Part shown: in pieces, positions 59,579-64,000 of the stretch
Layout of the letters: the number at the start of each line of letters is the position of its first letter
Position numbering within the stretch: the first letter of the stretch is position 1
Assembly (NCBI GenBank): GCA_021413925.1
Contig: JAIOPL010000026.1
Coordinates: 62,001 to 126,000, forward strand
DNA: 64,000 bases
Origin: Verrucomicrobiota bacterium
GTDB taxonomy: Bacteria; Verrucomicrobiota; Verrucomicrobiia; Chthoniobacterales; UBA6821
Reading direction: 5' to 3'
Program-made: the position numbers and the translations under genes
The notes under the pieces: generated by a model
The model's input: only the letters and a program-made list of their open reading frames with translations
Told to the model about the DNA's origin: nothing
Database searches by the model: none

Positions 59579-60280
59579 ATGAATCCTTTTGTATCACCTA
59601 AAGGTATGCTCTTGCTGATACTTCTCCTGACCCTGTCAGTAAACCTGCTCGGAGATACTCAAAAAGAGTCGGTTGGAGACATTTCACCACTGAGAGCTAT
59701 GATCGCCTTACAGAAGTCGATTCATACATTATCTGCTGATTTTACTCAAAGCCGGTCGTTAAAGACCCTACGCGATCCACTCATCAGTCACGGAAAGCTC
59801 TGGATACAACCCCAACAGTTCTTCCGATGGGAGCTTGGAACTCCACCAAAAACAATCGTTATAGGAACTCCAACTGAAACAACTGTCATCCAACCATTCA
59901 AAAAGACTGCTTCTAAAAAGATCCGCTCATCACCAATTGGCGGTACTGACACCAGCGAAGCATTTGGGATGATGTCTCTTCCTGGAAATGGAGGCTTTGA
60001 TGATTTTCAACGAGAAGTCCGGATTCTTAGAACTGAGAACTCAGCGGGTATATTCCATGTGGAGTTTATTCCAAAAAACACCGAACAGGTCCGTGGACTT
60101 ACCGCAATCAGATTGGATTTTAACTCTCAAACAGGACAGTGGATCCGGCTGGAGTTCCTGACTCGCGATGGATCATCCATCCGCAACGACTTCACAGATA
60201 TAAAAACTAACCAAAAGTTGGATCCTCATCTCTTCGGGTACAATCTGACTGGATTCAGGATCAGCGATGAAAAGAAATAA
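59579..60280 (+). CDS. LolA-like periplasmic carrier protein
   Basis: A 233-residue exported protein with a hydrophobic signal (MLLLILLLTLSVNLLG). HTLSADFTQSRSLKTLRDPL, SHGKLWIQPQQFFRWELGTP and IRLDFNSQTGQWIRLEFLTR match the LolA half-barrel used to carry lipids. Members next to MMPL exporters in aryl-polyene-type clusters probably move the product across the periplasm. Its end overlaps the MMPL gene by 14 bp. Confidence 0.85.
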   Translation: MNPFVSPKGMLLLILLLTLSVNLLGDTQKESVGDISPLRAMIALQKSIHTLSADFTQSRSLKTLRDPLISHGKLWIQPQQFFRWELGTPPKTIVIGTPTETTVIQPFKKTASKKIRSSPIGGTDTSEAFGMMSLPGNGGFDDFQREVRILRTENSAGIFHVEFIPKNTEQVRGLTAIRLDFNSQTGQWIRLEFLTRDGSSIRNDFTDIKTNQKLDPHLFGYNLTGFRISDEKK

Positions 60281-62648
60281 AGCACTTTGGATTTTGCTAT
60301 GCCTAGGCGCAACTTCCTACATCGCATTGGGATTGTCGAAAATCAGTTTCAACGTCGACATCCTACGCCTGCTTCCTTCCCAACTTCATCAGGTTGAGGG
60401 GCTCTCTCTTTTCCTAAGGAACTTTGCCCTGCCAAATGAACTGATAATTACCATTGATGCTTCCGATGCAGAGTCAGCAAGTACCTCAGCGGATAGGGTA
60501 TCGGAAGCTTTATCAAGCAACCCAAGTCTAGTCAGGCGGGTTATTGATGCTCCTCCTTGGGAGAAAAACCCCGCAACTCTTGCGGAATGCCTGAGCTTCT
60601 TGTTGATCAATCAATCATCAGAAAAAACTGATGGTCTTATTGCCAGCCTTGGGCCTGCTCAGGCTGAAGAAACCTTAAAGACGACACTACAAGATCTGAC
60701 CGACTCGATTTCACCACGCGATATGGCCTTACTGAGTTGGGATCCGTATCGGCTCTCGTCTTCGCTCATGGAGAACTCAGCACTCAGTTCTTCGCAGCGA
60801 TCAGCATTCTCATCCCCAGATGGGAGATTCCGTGTTGTTTATGTAGAGTCTCCCAAGACATTCTCGAATTACAAAGAGATAGCTGAATGGATCAAGAAAA
60901 TCAGCGGAGTCGCCACGGCAGCAGTCATTGGAAAGGATGTGCAACTCGGCTTTACAGGTGAGCCTGCATTTGTTGCCGAGATATCGACGGGAATGCAATG
61001 GGACATGGTTACCTCAGCTGTTACCACCATGGCGCTCATCACATTCCTTTTTTGGATCTGTTATCGAGAGATCTCGCCACTTCGTTGGCTCCTTTTGCTG
61101 CTTCAGTTGATCTTTCTCGTTTCTCTTGCCACAGCTGGGTTATTCCTTAACCAACTCACCGCAATAGGCGCTGGATTCGCATCGGTGATGATAGGTCTTA
61201 GTGTCGATTATGGGTACTTTATCTACCAGCAGTCCCTACGACATTCTGGAAGCGTTCGTGAGTTACAGTGGAAATGCCTCCGGAACATCCTTTGGACATC
61301 AAGCACCACCGCTGCGGCCTTCTTTTCGCTGAATCTGAGCAGTCTTCCGGGCCTTTCTCAACTTGGGAACATGGTTGGTATAGGGGTTTGTGTCGGAGTC
61401 ATCGTGATGCTTGGGGTCTTTACGCCACTTTGCATTAAGTTTCGGAGTTCTGGGCGACCCCTTCCTTCCTCGAAGGTTGATCGTCTTTTCTCGTCACCCC
61501 GTTTCATTAAGTTCGGAGAACTCATGGCTATCACCATGGTGATCGTCTGCCTGAGTGCATTGATCTTGAAGGGATTCCCTCATGCGGACTTCTCCCCATC
61601 AACTCTTCGCCCCAAAAACAGTCAGTCTCATCATGCCCTCGAACAACTCTCGAATAATCTTGGAGTCCAGAAAGGCGAACTAAATCTTGTCGTCACTGGT
61701 AGAGACGAAACTGAAGTGCTCATCCGGCTACAGAAAACCCAAAAGCAACTTGAGGAAGGTAAGAGGGATGGGAAAATACGAAGCTTCATCTCCCCACTTG
61801 GACTTTGGCCTGACTCAGCCAATCAACAAAGGAACCTTTCTTCCCTTGGATCTCTTGAGAAGGATCTCCCCCGATTGAAGAGTTCTCTTTTCAATGCTGG
61901 CTTCAATGAGGGCGCGTTCTCGTTCACTTCAGATGTCTTGGGTCAAATAGCAGCATGGCGGACGATAACTCCTCCGATCTGGCCTTCTAACCCAACAAGT
62001 CAATGGATTCTTCAACGATTGGCACGCCATACGGATGGAAGCTTTATGGCGCTTGGCATCGTAGAGCCTGTCCCTGGTTTTGAACGATTTCTTGTTGAAG
62101 AATTCAGTAGTGATGGTGTGTATCTCGTAAGTTGGGAAACTTTATCGAAGGAACTTGAACAGCTCCTACCCAAAGAAATCATGTTGGTCTCCTTGGGGCT
62201 CATTTTTGGGATTCTGGTTGTCTTGGCTTTTGGTCTGCGCAGCATCAAATCCCTGGGCCTTTTTATTGCTACAACACTCTTGGTTCTCCTCTGCCTTACA
62301 GGGGCTATGTCACTTCTAGGGATGACTTGGGGGCTTCTCAATCTTGCAGCAGTTCTACTGCTTCTAGGTACCGGGACCGACTACAGCATCCTGTTCCTTC
62401 TGGCACTTCGCCGGAATGGAGGCGACATCTCGGGAGCGTACAATGAACTTGGGCTGGTGATATTCCTTTGCTGCACTTCTGCGGCAGTTGGTTTTGGATC
62501 CCTTGCATGGGCCAGCAACCTCGGCCTGGCTGCACTGGGTAAAACCTGCTCTTTAGGTCTCCTGATTGATGGAGTGATCTCTCTCTTTCTATTGCCCCGA
62601 CTCTGGAGATCCCTTTTACAGAAAAGAAGGCCTGAAGTCACTTCATAG
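60267..62648 (+). CDS. MMPL/RND-type lipid exporter
   Basis: A 793-residue membrane protein with 12 expected segments in two repeated halves. The first half has LGLSKISFNVDILRLLPSQL and later MALITFLFWICYREISPLRW, IGLSVDYGYFIYQQSLR and the following LGNMVGIGVCVGVIVMLG. The second half repeats it with LVSLGLIFGILVVLAFGLRS and LLGTGTDYSILFLLALRRNG. The acidic residue in each FxDY or TDY segment (SVDYG, GTDYS) is the usual proton site. The export partner is the LolA-like protein just upstream; the cargo is likely the cluster product. Confidence 0.9.
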   Translation: MKRNKALWILLCLGATSYIALGLSKISFNVDILRLLPSQLHQVEGLSLFLRNFALPNELIITIDASDAESASTSADRVSEALSSNPSLVRRVIDAPPWEKNPATLAECLSFLLINQSSEKTDGLIASLGPAQAEETLKTTLQDLTDSISPRDMALLSWDPYRLSSSLMENSALSSSQRSAFSSPDGRFRVVYVESPKTFSNYKEIAEWIKKISGVATAAVIGKDVQLGFTGEPAFVAEISTGMQWDMVTSAVTTMALITFLFWICYREISPLRWLLLLLQLIFLVSLATAGLFLNQLTAIGAGFASVMIGLSVDYGYFIYQQSLRHSGSVRELQWKCLRNILWTSSTTAAAFFSLNLSSLPGLSQLGNMVGIGVCVGVIVMLGVFTPLCIKFRSSGRPLPSSKVDRLFSSPRFIKFGELMAITMVIVCLSALILKGFPHADFSPSTLRPKNSQSHHALEQLSNNLGVQKGELNLVVTGRDETEVLIRLQKTQKQLEEGKRDGKIRSFISPLGLWPDSANQQRNLSSLGSLEKDLPRLKSSLFNAGFNEGAFSFTSDVLGQIAAWRTITPPIWPSNPTSQWILQRLARHTDGSFMALGIVEPVPGFERFLVEEFSSDGVYLVSWETLSKELEQLLPKEIMLVSLGLIFGILVVLAFGLRSIKSLGLFIATTLLVLLCLTGAMSLLGMTWGLLNLAAVLLLLGTGTDYSILFLLALRRNGGDISGAYNELGLVIFLCCTSAAVGFGSLAWASNLGLAALGKTCSLGLLIDGVISLFLLPRLWRSLLQKRRPEVTS

Positions 62649-62703
62649 AGGGCATTTTGGTCAGAATGACCTCCTCATTGTTTTCAAAATCTGATGTTTT
62701 GTT

Positions 62704-63924
62704 GTGATGCCCTCCGTGAATTCATCCAAGCCTGTGATTACAGGATACGGGTGCGTTACGCCTCTGGGAGTGGATGTGGAGTCCACGTGGACAAGAATCA
62801 TTGAAGGAAGGACTGCGAGGAGTCCCATCTCTGCCATTGAGGTTCAAGGGTGCAGAGTCACTGAAGGGGCGCAGGCAATACTTCCTGAAATACCCTCTCT
62901 ATCCAAAAAACAGCTTTCCCGTCTTAGTCGCTCCTCCCGACTGGCTCTTCCCGCTGTTGAAGGGGCACTTCAAATGGCGGGGCTTTTAGACTCCCGAGGA
63001 ACATCAATCTATCCCCGAATCGAGATGTCGATTAGCACAACTGCATGCGGCATGGAAATGGGGGAACAGTTTCTAAACTCTATCTGGCAGGGCCATGGAC
63101 AAGGGCAAACTGCTAAAGTCGCCCACTATCAAGCCCAACAGCAGGTTAGCGAGATCCACCGTCATTTTCGTTTCCACGGCCCCGCAATGATCGTGGCGAA
63201 TGCCTGCGCTGGCGGGGGCAATGCGATTGGACATGCGGCTGATCTGATCCGGGCTGATATGGCTGATATTGTTCTGGCGGGCGGATATGACGCCCTCTGC
63301 GAACTGGTTTACGCCGGGTTTGATTCTCTACAGACACTTGCCCCTGATGCGTGTCGCCCGTTTGATCGTGGTCGCCGAGGCCTCATGCTTGGCGAGGGGG
63401 CGGCATTTATTGTCCTAGAAAGTGAAGCCCATGCTCAAAAAAGGGGAGCTACAATTCATGCTCGTGTTGCAGGGTACGGCCAGACGACTGATACTTTTCA
63501 TCTCACCCAACCTTCTCAGGATGGAAAACCTCTTGAGAAGGCCATGAGGCAAGCGCTGCAGGAAGCATCCCTTTCCCCCAGCGATATCGGATACGTGAAT
63601 GCTCATGGTACCGGGACCCCATTCAATGATGGGGCTGAGGCGAAGGCCTTCGCTAATGTGTTTGAAGGGCATTCGACCCGACTCAGTTCCACGAAATCAG
63701 CAATTGGGCATACTCTTGGAGCCGCTGGGGCTATTGAAGCGCTGATTTGTATTAAAGCCCTACAAACCGGGATACTTCCTCCGCAGATCAATCTCCAAGA
63801 TCCCGAGCCACTAGTCTCAGAAGCCTTGGTAAAAATGAATGAGCGTGCCGATCTTAAAGCAGCAATGAGTGTTAATCTTGGCTTCGGTGGGTCTAATGCT
63901 GCACTCCTGCTTACCCAGCCATGA
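62704..63924 (+). CDS. Beta-ketoacyl-ACP synthase (FabF/FabB type)
   Basis: A 406-residue condensing enzyme. The catalytic Cys168 is in VANACAGGGNAIGHAADLI, His301 in NAHGTGTPFNDGAEAKAF, and Lys331 and His336 in STKSAIGHTLGAAGAIEA, so the triad is complete. VTPLGVDVESTW and the end MSVNLGFGGSNAALLL are typical. The start may be GTG 62704 or ATG 62707. It would extend carrier-bound acyl chains with malonyl-ACP. It is followed by an overlapping start of a second condensing enzyme. Confidence 0.93.
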   Translation: MMPSVNSSKPVITGYGCVTPLGVDVESTWTRIIEGRTARSPISAIEVQGCRVTEGAQAILPEIPSLSKKQLSRLSRSSRLALPAVEGALQMAGLLDSRGTSIYPRIEMSISTTACGMEMGEQFLNSIWQGHGQGQTAKVAHYQAQQQVSEIHRHFRFHGPAMIVANACAGGGNAIGHAADLIRADMADIVLAGGYDALCELVYAGFDSLQTLAPDACRPFDRGRRGLMLGEGAAFIVLESEAHAQKRGATIHARVAGYGQTTDTFHLTQPSQDGKPLEKAMRQALQEASLSPSDIGYVNAHGTGTPFNDGAEAKAFANVFEGHSTRLSSTKSAIGHTLGAAGAIEALICIKALQTGILPPQINLQDPEPLVSEALVKMNERADLKAAMSVNLGFGGSNAALLLTQP

Positions 63925-64000
63925 GAATTGGAATCCTTTCCTGCGGCGCGGTGACCCCAGGTGGCATTGGGGTAGAGTCATTGGACTCTCCATGGCCTCA
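63921..64000 (+). CDS. Second ketosynthase-like protein, N-terminal fragment
   Basis: A start ATG overlaps the previous stop by 4 bp. The 26 visible residues (RIGILSCGAVTPGGIGVESL) match the N-terminus of condensing enzymes (xITGxGxVTPxG). The rest is outside the window. In aryl-polyene-type clusters the second ketosynthase is often a chain-length factor-like partner of the first, and this position would fit, but nothing beyond the opening can be judged. Confidence 0.65.
   Translation, partial: MRIGILSCGAVTPGGIGVESLDSPWP

Noticed and set aside
1-64000. CRISPR arrays and rRNA genes
   Set aside because: No regularly spaced repeat series and no rRNA sequence were noticed.

Overview
The window reads as a chromosome segment of a Gram-negative bacterium with LPS (lpxI, lpxB, LpxL-like acyltransferase), a type II secretion system, an ABC-exported capsule and an RND efflux pump. 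The mix of GC-rich housekeeping genes, many non-ATG starts, lpxI-Gfo/Idh-lpxB order, a eukaryal-type one-chain glycyl-tRNA synthetase and pseudopilins with Ala before the FTLLE core fits Verrucomicrobiota or a neighbouring PVC lineage. This is an inference from gene content, not a phylogenetic result.

Layout. 1-5.1 kb: the C-terminal end of an RND pump, a TabA/YhcH-like protein with a QueD homologue, three orphan ribbon-helix-helix (RHH) proteins (two are tandem duplicates), and a photolyase translationally coupled to a chagasin-like (I42) protease inhibitor. 5.1-22.6 kb: one long minus-strand capsule locus. It begins with the outer-membrane export lipoprotein and the KpsE-like inner-membrane protein, then KpsM and KpsT, glycosyltransferases, DUF4214 proteins, a methyltransferase and an FkbH-like enzyme, and ends with a KpsS-like protein and a hairpin terminator. 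An IS5-family insertion (11456-12688, TTAA target duplication) has split one gene, which can be rebuilt in frame as a DUF4214-GT90 fusion. 22.8-24.5 kb: a second cluster of RHH or RHH-like genes with repeat or palindrome sequences in the divergent spacers.

24.8-36.8 kb: housekeeping genes: lpxI, a Gfo/Idh oxidoreductase, lpxB, a HIT protein, glmS, glgC, a lipoprotein, glycyl-tRNA synthetase, xseA and a Lon-N-domain protein. Several spacers hold short elements bounded by inverted repeats. 37.1-46.2 kb: a tightly overlapping type II secretion operon (pseudopilins G, H, I, J, K; L- and M-like proteins; a C/P-like protein; the secretin) without gspE or gspF. It is followed by tRNA-Tyr.

46.8-64 kb: two lipoproteins, then a biosynthetic cluster resembling aryl-polyene/flexirubin-type loci: two acyl carrier proteins, an acyl-activating ligase, three flavoenzymes (two with the WxWxIP signature of flavin-dependent halogenases), PlsC- and LpxL-type acyltransferases, a GT2, a polysaccharide deacetylase, a FabZ-like dehydratase, LolA- and MMPL-type export proteins, a complete ketosynthase and the start of a second one. 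A CPA2 antiporter and an oppositely oriented methyltransferase sit inside it. The likely product is an acylated, possibly halogenated or glycosylated, polyene-type lipid moved to the outer membrane. The cluster continues beyond the window.
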